64,000 nt of DNA from Microbispora rosea (GCF_900156315.1 NZ_FTNI01000016.1:1-64000), one strand, 5' to 3'. Counted from the stretch's first letter, positions 1-8,263 are shown. Notes: generated from the letters alone by a model not told the origin. A program made the numbers and translations.

Positions 1-612
1 CGGCGTGGGGTGGCGGCGTTGCTGGACGCCGAGGACGACATCGAGATCGTCGGCGAGGCGGGGACGGCCGAGTCGGCCGTGGCCCGCATCCCCGCGCTGA
101 AGCCGGACGTGGCGGTGCTCGACGTGCGCCTGCCCGACGGCAACGGCGTGGACGTCTGCCGTGAGGTGCGCTCGAAGGTGCCCGGCCTGGCCTGCCTGAT
201 GCTGACCTCCTACGCCGACGACGAGGCGTTGTTCAACGCGGTCATGGCCGGGGCGGCCGGTTATGTGCTCAAGCAGATCCACGGCTCTGACCTGGTGGGC
301 GCGGTGCGCACGGTGGCCGGCGGGCAGTCGCTGCTCGACCCGCAGACCACGGCCGCGATGCTGCACCGGCTGCGCGACCAGGCCGCGAAGAAGGACCCAC
401 TGGCCGCGCTGTCGGACCAGGAGCGGCAGATCCTGGAGCTGATCGGCGAGGGCCTGACCAACCGCCAGATCGGCGAGCGGATGTTCCTGGCCGAGAAGAC
501 GGTCAAGAACTACGTGTCCAACCTGCTCAGCAAGCTCGACATGCAGCGCCGCACCCAGGCCGCCGCGCTCGCCGCCCGCCTCAAGGCCGGACGACGCGCC
601 GGGACAGAGTAA
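1..612 (+). CDS. DevR/DosR-like NarL-family response regulator (5' end cut by the window)
   Basis: This is a two-component response regulator, probably a transcription factor. The reading frame is open from base 1 (RRGVAALLD), which matches the start of helix 1 of a receiver domain, so roughly 12-20 N-terminal residues lie outside the window. The internal GTG at 10 is not the true start. The phospho-acceptor Asp is seen in VAVLDVRLPDGNG, the switch Thr in MLTSYADD and the conserved Lys in YVLKQ. A LuxR-type helix-turn-helix follows (LSDQERQILELIGEG to KTVKNYVSNLLSKL). Downstream genes at 1201-4469 are homologues of the mycobacterial DosR regulon (Rv1733c, Acg, CBS proteins), so a DevR-like role is inferred. 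Its sensor kinase is not in the window. The family is certain; the DosR orthology is an inference from context. Confidence 0.9.
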   Translation, partial: RRGVAALLDAEDDIEIVGEAGTAESAVARIPALKPDVAVLDVRLPDGNGVDVCREVRSKVPGLACLMLTSYADDEALFNAVMAGAAGYVLKQIHGSDLVGAVRTVAGGQSLLDPQTTAAMLHRLRDQAAKKDPLAALSDQERQILELIGEGLTNRQIGERMFLAEKTVKNYVSNLLSKLDMQRRTQAAALAARLKAGRRAGTE

Positions 613-671
613 TCCTTCGTGTAATCATCCGTGCCGGAGTTCCCCAGGACGCCGCCCTGGCCCAGCGATAC

Positions 672-683
672 GGGCATATGCCC
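672..683. promoter_or_regulatory. Perfect 12-bp palindrome upstream of the small secreted-protein gene
   Basis: GGGCATATGCCC is a perfect palindrome 43 bases before the GTG start at 727 and 59 bases after the response-regulator stop. It may be an operator; no regulator can be assigned from sequence alone. An ATG at 685 lies just after it. Confidence 0.35.
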
Positions 684-726
684 TATGTCGCTTATATCCA
701 CTGACGCATGGGCGGGTGGTTGCCAG

Positions 727-1170
727 GTGTCTCGGCACTGCGCGGACGTCTTCAGAACCGATCTCGTCTCGGCGGTGCGGCGGCTTGCGGTGGCCGCGCT
801 CGTCGTCTCGCTGGCCGGTCTCGCCGTCGCCGAATCGGCGGACGCGGCCTCCGCTCCGCTGCGCCGCAAACCGCACGCCGCCGCGGCCGCCGCCAAGGCG
901 GCGCATGCGAAGGCGGCGCATGCGAAAGCGAAGGCCAGACCGAGGCCCGGCCCGCGCGGTTACCAGATGGCCCGAGGCGGGCGGACCAGCGCCACGCAGT
1001 ACAGGTCGGGCCGCGGCAGGAACATCCAGAACCTCAACGGCGTCTACACGCCCTCACTGCTGGGCGGCCCGCAGTCGACCAGCGTCACGTCCGCCGGGAA
1101 GATCACCAGCCAGGGCGCCTACTGCGCCCCGGGCAGCCGCTCCTGCGACATCTCGCAGAGCATGAGGTGA
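727..1170 (+). CDS. Small secreted protein with an Ala/Lys/His-rich linker, function unknown
   Basis: I do not recognise the family. From GTG 727 the 147-residue product has a basic N-terminus, a hydrophobic segment (RRLAVAALVVSLAGLAVAES) and a likely signal-peptidase site near ADAASA, so it is probably exported. A low-complexity Ala/Lys/His stretch with a near-perfect AAHAK duplication follows. A conserved-looking C-terminal part then contains two Cys residues (AYCAPGSRSC), which could form a disulfide outside the cell. The frame is also open upstream (ATG at 685 or 631), but those starts add residues that do not look like a signal peptide. It lies between the response regulator and the convergent Rv1733c-like gene. 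It could be co-regulated with the dormancy genes, but nothing proves that. Confidence 0.55.
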   Translation: MSRHCADVFRTDLVSAVRRLAVAALVVSLAGLAVAESADAASAPLRRKPHAAAAAAKAAHAKAAHAKAKARPRPGPRGYQMARGGRTSATQYRSGRGRNIQNLNGVYTPSLLGGPQSTSVTSAGKITSQGAYCAPGSRSCDISQSMR

Positions 1171-1200
1171 CCAGGACAGCGGGACGCTGATCCGGCGGCC

Positions 1201-1812
1201 TCAGATGCGGTGACGGCGCCATCTCTGGTCGGCCGCCACCCAGGCGGCCTCCCAGTCGCGGTAGCGTCCGCGGTCCAGCCAGTGGCGCGTGAGCGCGAAG
1301 CAGGCCCAGGCCAGAACGGTGACGATCGCGACGACGCCGGCGGCGGCCAGTCCCGCCCTCGTCACCGTCTCGGCCCGATGCGGCGGCGGCGCGGCCGGCC
1401 TGCCCTCGGCGTCCACCCACACCCGCGCCTTCATCGGACCGTCCCGCAGGAGGAGCACCGCCGGGACCACGCCCTCCCGGACCTCGCCGGACGGCAGCGT
1501 CCACCGCGCCGAGCTCGCCGCGGGCAGACCGCGCCCGGCGGCCGGTGCGGCGGAACCCTCCTCCGCGGCAGGGGCCTCGACCAGGGTGGCCTCGACCAGC
1601 TGCGGTGTCCCCGGCCCGACCCGCTCGGCCATGACGCCGCCGTCATACACGGTGCGAGCGGCCAGCGCCGCGGGCCACACAGCGAACAGGACGGCGGCCA
1701 GCGCCGCCGCCGCGATCGCCGCCTCGATCCGATCGGAACGGCGGCGCAGCGGGTTGTGATCGGGCCGGTAACGGCGTAGCCGCGACACGGCCCAGCGGGC
1801 GAGCGACCTCAT
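1201..1812 (-). CDS. Rv1733c-like membrane protein
   Basis: This is a 203-residue membrane protein of the Rv1733c type, whose mycobacterial founder belongs to the DosR dormancy regulon; its biochemical role is not known. Two hydrophobic helices are visible, around residues 30-52 (AAIAAAALAAVLFAVWPAAL) and 150-172 (AGLAAAGVVAIVTVLAWACF). They flank an extracytoplasmic loop of about 100 residues, and the C-terminus is basic and Trp-rich. The start is the ATG at 1812, with an excellent AGGAGGT six bases upstream. That Shine-Dalgarno is buried in a perfect inverted repeat (separate entry). It is the last gene of a minus-strand run after the CBS-BON and nitroreductase genes, 53 bp behind the latter. 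A longer open frame upstream overlaps the nitroreductase and is rejected. Confidence 0.8.
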   Translation of the reverse strand: MRSLARWAVSRLRRYRPDHNPLRRRSDRIEAAIAAAALAAVLFAVWPAALAARTVYDGGVMAERVGPGTPQLVEATLVEAPAAEEGSAAPAAGRGLPAASSARWTLPSGEVREGVVPAVLLLRDGPMKARVWVDAEGRPAAPPPHRAETVTRAGLAAAGVVAIVTVLAWACFALTRHWLDRGRYRDWEAAWVAADQRWRRHRI

Positions 1813-1818
1813 GGGCGC

Positions 1819-1842
1819 ACCTCCTGTCAGGCCACAGGAGGT
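1819..1842 (-). promoter_or_regulatory. RBS-sequestering hairpin before the Rv1733c-like gene
   Basis: On the minus strand ACCTCCTGT (1842-1834) is followed by a six-base loop GGCCTG and ACAGGAGGT (1827-1819), six bases before the ATG at 1812. The stem is a perfect 9 bp. It pairs the whole Shine-Dalgarno with an upstream copy of the anti-Shine-Dalgarno sequence. Translation would require melting of the stem, so post-transcriptional control is plausible. Confidence 0.65.
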
Positions 1843-1865
1843 CTCACTTCCCCGGGCGCGCGAAG

Positions 1866-2855
1866 TCAGTCCATCACGTCGGAGGCGGCGCGACGGACGC
1901 TCTCGCTCTCGTCGATGACGAACCCCAACCGCATGATCATCTGCGGCGCCTCTTCCGAGCACAGGTGCCTGCGGATGAACTCCCGCAACTCCGGCATCTC
2001 CAGCGCCTGCGTATGGAACGCGACGCTCAGGCCGTACGCGGACGCGTGCAGCAGCATCCGCTGCAGCGCCTCGCCCGCGCGCAGCCAGTCCTCCCGGCCG
2101 TCCCCCGCGGTGGTGAGGAGCGCCACCAGACCCGTCGAGGCGGACACCCGCTCGTCCGGCGCCATCCCCCACTCGTGGCCCCGGGCGTAGTCCCGCTGCG
2201 CGAAGTGCTGGGGTTGCGTACGCCGGGGATCGGTCGGATAGCCCGCCGCGGGCACGCCATCGCGGCGTGAGCTGCCGGGCGGCCGGGCCCAGCGCATGAG
2301 TTCGAGGACGAACAACCGGTTCTGCGACTGCACGTCCTGGGCCGCGCCGGTGAGCGCGGCGAGCACCCGCGCGGTGGCCTCCGACCCGACCGGCAGCAGG
2401 TGGCCGTCCTCGGCCGCCGCCTCCGCCACGAGCGCGTCGACCAGGCGGTCGGGCACCGGCAGAGCGGTGAACCCGGACCGGTGGGTGCGGCGGCGCTCGA
2501 TCTCCGCGTGCAGCAGGCGGATGTGCTCGGCGGGCTCCCGCCCCGGCCGCACCCGTACGGTGGCCAGCAGCAGCGGGCGCTCCGGGTCGGGGAAGCGCCG
2601 CACCTGGGGCTCGTAACCGAGGGCCTGCAGTGTCATCCGCACGTTGAACAGCGCTGCGCCGCAACTGATCGTCATCTGCCGGCCGGTGGGGTCGGAGACC
2701 CGCAGCTTCCTGTCGGGGTCGGCGCGCAGGCAGATCTCGTCTCCCGAGACGCCGAACGACCAGGGCTGGGTGTTGTGGATCGATGGCGCCCACAGAGCCG
2801 CCTCCACCGCCGTTCTCGCGGCCTGCACGATCCCTTCAACGGTCCGAGTGTTCAC
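1866..2855 (-). CDS. Acg-family FMN nitroreductase-fold protein
   Basis: The product is 329 residues and belongs to the Acg (Rv2032-type) branch of the nitroreductase superfamily. In Mycobacterium tuberculosis Acg is induced by DosR and sequesters FMN rather than reducing nitro compounds. Diagnostic N-terminal residues are present (AALWAPSIHNTQPWSF). They are followed by the internal pseudo-repeat typical of this branch, including RRRTHRSGF and the C-terminal SVAFHTQALEMPELR. The start is GTG at 2855, preceded by GGGGAGGAG. It lies 31 bp downstream of the CBS-BON gene and 53 bp before the Rv1733c-like gene, and was most likely transcribed with both. Family assignment is strong; whether it has catalytic activity is unknown. 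Confidence 0.88.
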   Translation of the reverse strand: MNTRTVEGIVQAARTAVEAALWAPSIHNTQPWSFGVSGDEICLRADPDRKLRVSDPTGRQMTISCGAALFNVRMTLQALGYEPQVRRFPDPERPLLLATVRVRPGREPAEHIRLLHAEIERRRTHRSGFTALPVPDRLVDALVAEAAAEDGHLLPVGSEATARVLAALTGAAQDVQSQNRLFVLELMRWARPPGSSRRDGVPAAGYPTDPRRTQPQHFAQRDYARGHEWGMAPDERVSASTGLVALLTTAGDGREDWLRAGEALQRMLLHASAYGLSVAFHTQALEMPELREFIRRHLCSEEAPQMIMRLGFVIDESESVRRAASDVMD

Positions 2856-2886
2856 GGTCTCCTCCCCTGGGAATCCTGGGGCTAGG

Positions 2887-3546
2887 TCACAGCAACGGCG
2901 GGGCGATCAGCAGGTCGTCCACGAGGAAGGCGAGGTCGGCGTCCACCTCGACGACGCCCTCGACCCGGCGTACGGCGTGCAGCAGCGGCTTGATGTCCGA
3001 CCTGCGGGGCACCTGCCCGCTCATCGTGACCACGCCGCCGGAGACGGTGATCCGAAGGTCGTCGGGGCCGAGGTTCAGCCGGGCGGCGACCTCCTCGATG
3101 TCGGCCAGGATGTCCTCCGCCGGGCGGACGAACACCCGCAGCAGGTCGCCCTGGTGAACCGTCCCCACGATGCGGCCGGTCATGGCGTCGATCACGGGCA
3201 GCTGCTTGATGCGGTTGCGATGCATCAGCCGGGCCGCGTCCCGCACGGAGGTGCCGCCGGTGACCGTGATCGCGGGGCGCGTCATGATCTGGCCAGCTTT
3301 CGTGCCCGCCGCCTTCCGGTGCTCCTCGCGCCTGCGGGGACCGTCGAGCACGCTCTCCCCCGGATCGATCTCCTTCAGCAGGATGTCGTCCTCCGACACC
3401 ACCCCGACCGGGCGCCGGTCGGCGTCGATCACCGTGACCGCGCCCACCTTGAACCGCTGCATGGTGGCGACCAGGTCCGCGAACGACGCGTCCATCGGCA
3501 CCGCGATCGCGACCTTGCCCATGACATCCTTCACTTTCGCCGTCAT
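2887..3546 (-). CDS. CBS-pair plus BON domain protein
   Basis: A cytoplasmic protein of 219 residues with two N-terminal CBS motifs (KVKDVMGKVAIAVPMDASF and GQIMTRPAITVTGGTS) that form a Bateman module, expected to bind an adenine nucleotide. It ends in a C-terminal BON domain (LRITVSGGVVTMSGQVPRRSD). The CBS motif resembles that of Hrp1/Rv2626c-type dormancy proteins. ATG 3546 is chosen because GGGAGG lies 8 bases upstream; an in-frame ATG at 3561 lacks that spacing. It is first in the minus-strand run leading to the nitroreductase and Rv1733c-like genes. It is divergent from a second CBS-BON gene at 3768, with which it shares a 221-bp control region. Confidence 0.88.
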   Translation of the reverse strand: MTAKVKDVMGKVAIAVPMDASFADLVATMQRFKVGAVTVIDADRRPVGVVSEDDILLKEIDPGESVLDGPRRREEHRKAAGTKAGQIMTRPAITVTGGTSVRDAARLMHRNRIKQLPVIDAMTGRIVGTVHQGDLLRVFVRPAEDILADIEEVAARLNLGPDDLRITVSGGVVTMSGQVPRRSDIKPLLHAVRRVEGVVEVDADLAFLVDDLLIAPPLL

Positions 3547-3624
3547 GACGACGCCTCCCATCTCTCAGTGCCCAGCGTGCCTCGGCGCGTCTTCCGAGGT
3601 CAGCGGTGAAGGTCCTGACAGCCT

Positions 3625-3637
3625 GGGACTTTCGGCC
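3625..3637 (+). promoter_or_regulatory. DosR-like box 1 in the divergent CBS-BON promoter
   Basis: GGGACTTTCGGCC matches the left half and centre of the mycobacterial DosR consensus (TTSGGGACTWWAGTCCCSAA). It lies 79 bp upstream of the minus-strand CBS-BON start at 3546 and 131 bp upstream of the plus-strand one at 3768. Binding is inferred from the DosR-regulon-like neighbours. Confidence 0.5.
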
Positions 3638-3684
3638 ACCCATCGCGCCCCCTGGACAGGGCATGGCGAAGGGCCCCACGGCCA

Positions 3685-3698
3685 GGGTCCTCCGTCCC
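3685..3698 (+). promoter_or_regulatory. DosR-like box 2 in the divergent CBS-BON promoter
   Basis: GGGTCCTCCGTCCC is a quasi-palindrome that keeps the GGG..C....GTCCC frame of a DosR box (10 of 14 core positions). It lies 60 bp downstream of box 1, 70 bp before the 3768 start. It is weaker than box 1. Confidence 0.35.
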
Positions 3699-3767
3699 TA
3701 CTCATCCGGCCCGTACAGGGCTGCGATGGAGTTGGGGAATGGCATACGGCGCGGAGAGGAGCCGATC

Positions 3768-4469
3768 ATGCACATGAAGGTGCGGGACGTCATGACGAGC
3801 GAGGTCGCCTCCGTCAACGGCAGCACGCCGCTCAGGGACGTGGCTGGGGTCCTCATCGCGCACGACGTCAGCGCGGCACCCGTCGTCGACGGCGAGGGCC
3901 ACGTGGTCGGTGTGGTCTCCGAGGCCGATCTGCTGCGCAAGGAGGAGTTCCGGGAGCAGTTCTACCGCGAGGGCTACCGGCTGCCGCTACGGGCCCGCCT
4001 GCGCGAGGCCGTGGGGCACAGGGCCGCCAGGAGCCAGGAGAGGGCCCGTGGGGTGACCGCCGCCGAGCTCATGTCCGCGCCCCCGGTCACCACGCGTCCG
4101 TACACGAGCGTGGTCAGCGCGGCCCGGCAGATGAGCCAGCACGGGGTCAAGCGCCTGCCCGTCGTGGACGACGAGGGCGTGCTCGTGGGCATCATCAGCC
4201 GTCATGACCTGCTCAAGGTCCTCGCCCGCGCGGACGCGGACATCGCCCACGAGATACGCGAGGACGTCATCGGGAACTGCCTGTGGGCCGACCTGTCGAG
4301 CGTCGAGGTGTCGGTGTCGGAAGGCGTCGTGACGCTCGCCGGCGGTCTGGAGCGCCGCTCGCAGGCGCGGGTGCTCACACGCATGGTCGAACGGACCAAC
4401 GGCGTGATCGGGGTCGTCGACCGCCTGGAGTGGAAGGATGACGACGTCGGCCCCTGGGAGGAATCCTGA
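3768..4469 (+). CDS. CBS-pair plus BON domain protein (second copy)
   Basis: The 233-residue protein has two CBS motifs (KVRDVMTSEVASVNGSTPL and AAELMSAPPVTTRPYTSVV), separated by a charged Arg-rich linker, and a C-terminal BON domain (VEVSVSEGVVTLAGGLERRS). This is the same architecture as the divergent neighbour at 2887. The two proteins are clearly diverged in sequence, so the duplication is old. The ATG at 3768 follows GGAGAGGAG; longer open frames upstream run into the promoter. A role as nucleotide-sensing partner in the dormancy or energy-stress response is inferred from the neighbours. No enzymatic domain is attached. Confidence 0.87.
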   Translation: MHMKVRDVMTSEVASVNGSTPLRDVAGVLIAHDVSAAPVVDGEGHVVGVVSEADLLRKEEFREQFYREGYRLPLRARLREAVGHRAARSQERARGVTAAELMSAPPVTTRPYTSVVSAARQMSQHGVKRLPVVDDEGVLVGIISRHDLLKVLARADADIAHEIREDVIGNCLWADLSSVEVSVSEGVVTLAGGLERRSQARVLTRMVERTNGVIGVVDRLEWKDDDVGPWEES

Positions 4470-4505
4470 TCCCCGGGCCCGGCCTCATGTTCCCGGCCCC
4501 GGTCG

Positions 4506-6982
4506 TCATTTCCGTAGCCGTGTGGCTGCGAGACGGTGGTAGGTGAAGGCCCAGCGGTCGGTGCCGACGCTGCGGCGGGTGTAGCGCTGGGGGTGCTGGT
4601 AGCGGTCGCGGTTGTGGAACTGGCAGGCGGGTCCGAGGAGTTTCAGGTCGGTGAGGCCGCCGGTGCTCCAGTTGTCGGCGTGGTCGATCTGGCACATGGT
4701 GGCGGGGAGTGGGCAGCCGTCGATCCAGCAGGTGGCGTAGCGGGCGAAGATCGCCCTCCGTTGGGCGGGGGTGGCCAGGCGGACCTTGCGGCCCATGTCG
4801 AGCACTTGTCCCTGGGCGTCCATCACCAGCCGCACCAGAGTCGAGGTGCGGGCCAGGCGGTGCACGCTGGTGACGGGCAGCATCTGCCCGGTCGCCAGCA
4901 ACAACCCCGGCACCGTCCCCAGCAACGCCCCCGGTGCCGTCCCGAACAGTGCCCCCGGCCCCGTCCCGCGTAGCCTCCCCGGCGGCGCCCCGGGCGGCGT
5001 CCCCGGTGACGCTCCCTGCCCCGTCCCCGTCGTCCCCGTCCCCGGCGTTCCCGCTGTTCCCGGCGCCTGCGTCGCACACGAACACCGCGCCGCGCTGCCG
5101 CACCGGCACGCGCCTTGGCCGTCCGCCGCATCCTGCCGAGCCCGGCCCAACTCCTCGCCGCCCGGCTCATCGCAGCCCGGCTCGTGGCGGCCCCGGTCAT
5201 GGCGATACTTGCCACAGCGCACGTCGCTGTCGTCCTCAGACGTTGCCTGCGCATGCCGGCAGTCCCTCGCAGGCCGATGCCCGGCGTGGGTGTCATGTGC
5301 GGAGTTGTCCTCGGGAGGAGGATCGGGCCGCTCTGCATCCGAAGGCGCTGTGCGCGGGGGTGCTGCGCAGGAAGGTGCTGTGCCCGAGGGGCGCCTACCG
5401 GTCCCACGCGCAGAGGTTCCGCGATCACCCGCCCCGCGCTCGTCGGGCCCTGGCTGGCGGGACTCCTCATCGCGGGGACCGACGGAAGAACGGTCGGCGC
5501 TTCCGGCACCGGCGTTCGCGGCTCCATCGGCACCGGCATCGCTCCCCGCACCGGCGTCCGCCACTCCATCGGCACCGGCATCTGCCTCAGCCCCGGCCTC
5601 GGCGGTGTCAGGGCGGTCCGGGTCGTCCGGGTCGTCGGCGCCGCCCGCGTCACCGGGGTCGCCCATTGCACCAAAAACGACGTCGTCGGCCTCGCTGGGG
5701 CCGTCAGCGCTTCCGACGTGGTCAGGGTCCGCGGGGTGGTCGGTGGTGGCGGCCTCACCACGGCAGAGCCGCTGGCGTCGCCGGCGGCGGGGGCAGAGGT
5801 GTTGGTGCCTTCGGCGGTGGCGGCGAGGTCGGAGTCGGCAGGTTCGGGGTCACTGGTGTCGCCGGCGGCGGCGTCGATGGCGGGGTCGGTGGGGAGGGAT
5901 TCGGCGTTGACCAGGACCAGGAGCTCGGTGGCGATCTTCTGCTCCAGGAGGGCGATGAAGGCATCGGCCTGGCGCACGCTCAGCGGCCGGTCATCGCCCT
6001 CCGCCCGCGGCTTGGCGTAGGCGTCCAGCAGGGCACGCAGCCGGGCAGCCGCCTCACGCGGCAGGGAGAACTCCCCTTCCAGGCCGCCGCCCCGCCCAGG
6101 ACGCACCCGCAGAAACCGCCGCCCGAACTCGGCCCGCTCATCACGGTCCTCCCCATCAGGATCCAGCACCGCCCGCAGATAACGGCCCGCTTTGGCCACC
6201 TCCGCCGCGCCTGCCTTGCCCGCCAACTCCAGCAGGATCGGCTCGGCCACACCGGCATGCTCGCCGGACAGGTTCGCGGTGGCGGCGCAGATCGCCTCCA
6301 CCACCCCCGCCGCCAACTGGCCGGTGGCGAACTTCTCCCGCACCCGGGGCAGACGCGCCAGCTCCACCGCCAACGTCAGCAGGCGGCCCGCACCGCCGAC
6401 GCTCATTCCGGCGGCGGTACGCAGCCAGCTGCGGGTGGAGGCATGCCCGTGCTGCTTGGCCTGACCCGCCCGATGCACGCGCCCCACCCGATCGGCCAGC
6501 GCGCAGGTGATCCGGTCCCGCGCGAACAGCAAATCCTCCGCCTCAGCCAGGCAGACATCCGCATCCTCGGGAAGCGGCGCCAACGCCAACGCCTGCGCCG
6601 ACTCACGCAACGACCCCACCAGCACCCACGACGACCGAGCACGCGGACGACCACCCGCATCGGCGGCACCCCCAGAGGGGGCACCTGCAGGACCAGCACT
6701 CTCGGCGCCGATGGACGCACCAGCATGCAAAGTCCCGGATGCACGGTTTTGGGCAGTGAAATTCGGAGGCAGTCGCATTTGCCCGAGGAGGACATTCCAT
6801 CGTTGCGCGATATGAGGATCCGGACCCGGCTCGCCGAAAATCCACCGAGCCTGCTCGCCGTCTGAGAGCGCACTTTCGGAGGACCAGAGGGGCGATCGGG
6901 AAGTCAGCCGCTCCCACCAGTTCTCGCTGTCCGGAATGCTCGAACGATTGAGGTGGCCAGGATCGGCAAGCGGCGATTCCAT
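4506..6982 (-). pseudogene. DUF222 (13E12 repeat) / HNH endonuclease-like gene, interrupted by a frameshift
   Basis: The N-terminal part (ATG 6982, GAGGAGGTG just upstream) encodes the DUF222 region (AEDLLFARDRITCALADRVG to VRQADAFIALLEQK). The C-terminal part is in a different frame, ending at 4506, and carries the HNH nuclease signature (CWIDGCPLPATMCQIDHAD, then WSTGGLTDLKLLGPACQFHN). Reading quality switches frame around 5750-5765: before that SAPAAGDASGSA looks coding, after it GEAATTDHPADPDHV in the -1 frame looks coding. The rejoined product would be about 825 residues with a long acidic Ala/Gly/Asp linker, compared with 400-700 for typical family members. The first frame stays open to 4823 only as a GC-rich Arg-rich artefact. 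The cause is either a real frameshift or a sequencing error. No slippery heptamer for programmed shifting is visible. The family is common and repetitive in actinomycetes; its role is unclear. Confidence 0.7.
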
Positions 6983-7398
6983 GACACCTCCTCACGCCCA
7001 TTCGAAAATCTATATGAATTCTTTCGCGGCCACCCACCTCACTCAAGCGCGGAGCCGAATTAGATGGAGTCACAGACAGCAAAGCAATTCGGGGTGAATC
7101 CCCCTTTTGGGCCCGATCCGCGGCTTCCACGCGTAAGCCAGGACATCGGCCCGAGGTCCGGCCTCTCAAGACGGGGTGCTCGTCCCGGCGCCGCAAGCCG
7201 AGGAGCCCCGTACGAGTCCAGACGATTTCGGCAGCGGCCGAGGACGCCGTGACGGCAGCCTTCACCTGCGACGATGCCGGGTTCCCCGGCGCAGTCGTCA
7301 TGACGTAGCAGAGGCGAATTGCGAAAAAAGTGGTTTCCGTCCGCCCATCGGCGGTAGCCCAGTAAGGGACCGACCAAGCGAGAGGCAAGGAGAAGCAC
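6983..7398. other. 416-bp intergenic region without a convincing gene
   Basis: This separates the divergent DUF222/HNH gene and the PRC-barrel gene. Base composition is less GC-rich than its surroundings, with A/T-rich patches near 7000-7020 and 7320-7330. Short open frames here lack ribosome sites and family features. A possible stress-type promoter for the PRC-barrel gene is listed separately. Confidence 0.5.
7333..7358 (+). promoter_or_regulatory. Possible SigB-type promoter for the PRC-barrel gene
   Basis: GTTT (7333) and GGTAGC (7353) are 16 bases apart, resembling the GNNTN14-16GGGTAY consensus of actinobacterial general-stress sigma factors. This would place the transcript start about 30 bases before the GTG at 7399. 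The -10 match is imperfect. Confidence 0.3.
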
Positions 7399-8175
7399 GT
7401 GATCACTCACGAGCAGATCCCCATGGTGCTCGACAACCCGGTCCACGACCTCAACGGCGACAAGATCGGCGAGGTGGCGCAGGTCTTTCTCGACGACGCG
7501 ACCGGACGGCCGAAGTGGCTGTGCGTCAAGACGGGACTTCTCCGCACCAAGGAGACCTTCGTCCCGTTGCACGAGGCGAACCTGACGGCCGGCCACGTCG
7601 AGGTCCCGTACGACAAGGAGCACGTCAAGAGCGCGCCCGATGTGGACCTGGACGCCGACGGACACCTGTCCGCCGAGCAGGAGCGCGAGCTCTACCGTCA
7701 CTACGACATGGACTGGGACACCGCCTGGGAACGCGCGAACAGGCCCGACAGTCTCACCGGCTGGGCCGACAGCGCCGGGCGACGCGAGCGCGAACGGCTG
7801 GAGACCGGCACCGGCGAGCCCGGCGACTACGCGGACTACGCCGTGACCCGCGGCGGGGAGCGGTACGGCGTCGACGACCCGTCGCTCGGCTCCAGGGACC
7901 GGCTGGACGCCGAGATCCCCGGTACGCGCCCGGGTGAGCCGCTGGCGCAGCGGGAGCCCGAGACGCGGTCCGAGGAACTGTTCGGCGCGGGCGATCCCTC
8001 GCGCACGACGAGCGAGCGGTACGGCACGGAGGACCCGGCGGCCCGGTCACAGGAACGGTTCGGCACCGGCGATCCGATGACGAACGCCGGCGACCGGTTC
8101 GTCGCCGACCCGGACGCCCGTGATCGGGACATCCGACGCCGGGATATCCCCGACCAGGACGAGCCGCTCCTGTAA
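7399..8175 (+). CDS. PRC-barrel domain protein with a repetitive acidic tail
   Basis: The 258-residue product starts with a PRC-barrel (residues about 5-85: VLDNPVHDLNGDKIGEVAQV, WLCVKTGLL, HVEVPYDKEHVKSAP), a small beta fold found in RimM and in stress or photosynthetic-reaction-centre proteins. A segment around EQERELYRHYDMDWD is typical of actinobacterial PRC proteins of unknown function. The last 110 residues are a low-complexity tail of loosely repeated units (RYGVDDPSLGSRD, ELFGAGDPSRTTSERYGTEDP, RFGTGDPMTNAGDRF), likely disordered. GTG 7399 is preceded by AAGGAGA. No signal peptide or membrane helix is present. A strong hairpin 55 bp after the stop ends the transcript. Confidence 0.8.
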   Translation: MITHEQIPMVLDNPVHDLNGDKIGEVAQVFLDDATGRPKWLCVKTGLLRTKETFVPLHEANLTAGHVEVPYDKEHVKSAPDVDLDADGHLSAEQERELYRHYDMDWDTAWERANRPDSLTGWADSAGRRERERLETGTGEPGDYADYAVTRGGERYGVDDPSLGSRDRLDAEIPGTRPGEPLAQREPETRSEELFGAGDPSRTTSERYGTEDPAARSQERFGTGDPMTNAGDRFVADPDARDRDIRRRDIPDQDEPLL

Positions 8176-8230
8176 CCGAACAACCGGAAGAACCCCGGAC
8201 GAACCGGCAAGCCGTTCGTCGACCAGCCCC

Positions 8231-8263
8231 GTTGCCCCGGTGCGCCTCCGCCATCGGGGCAAC
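8231..8263 (+). terminator. Rho-independent-type hairpin after the PRC-barrel gene
   Basis: GTTGCCCCG (8231-8239) pairs perfectly with CGGGGCAAC (8255-8263) over a 15-base loop. It lies between the convergent PRC-barrel and fxsA genes. No U-run follows, as is usual in high-GC actinomycetes. Confidence 0.7.

Noticed and set aside
4823-5745. C-terminal extension of the DUF222 frame
   Set aside because: It is open only because of GC bias; the HNH domain lies in the other frame and this stretch becomes Arg-rich low complexity.
5740-5770. Programmed -1 frameshift in the DUF222/HNH gene
   Set aside because: No X-XXY-YYZ slippery heptamer or clear downstream stimulator is visible at the junction; mutation or sequencing error is simpler.
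7064-7252. Short ORF in the gap before the PRC-barrel gene
   Set aside because: No ribosome site, skewed Arg/Pro composition, no family resemblance.
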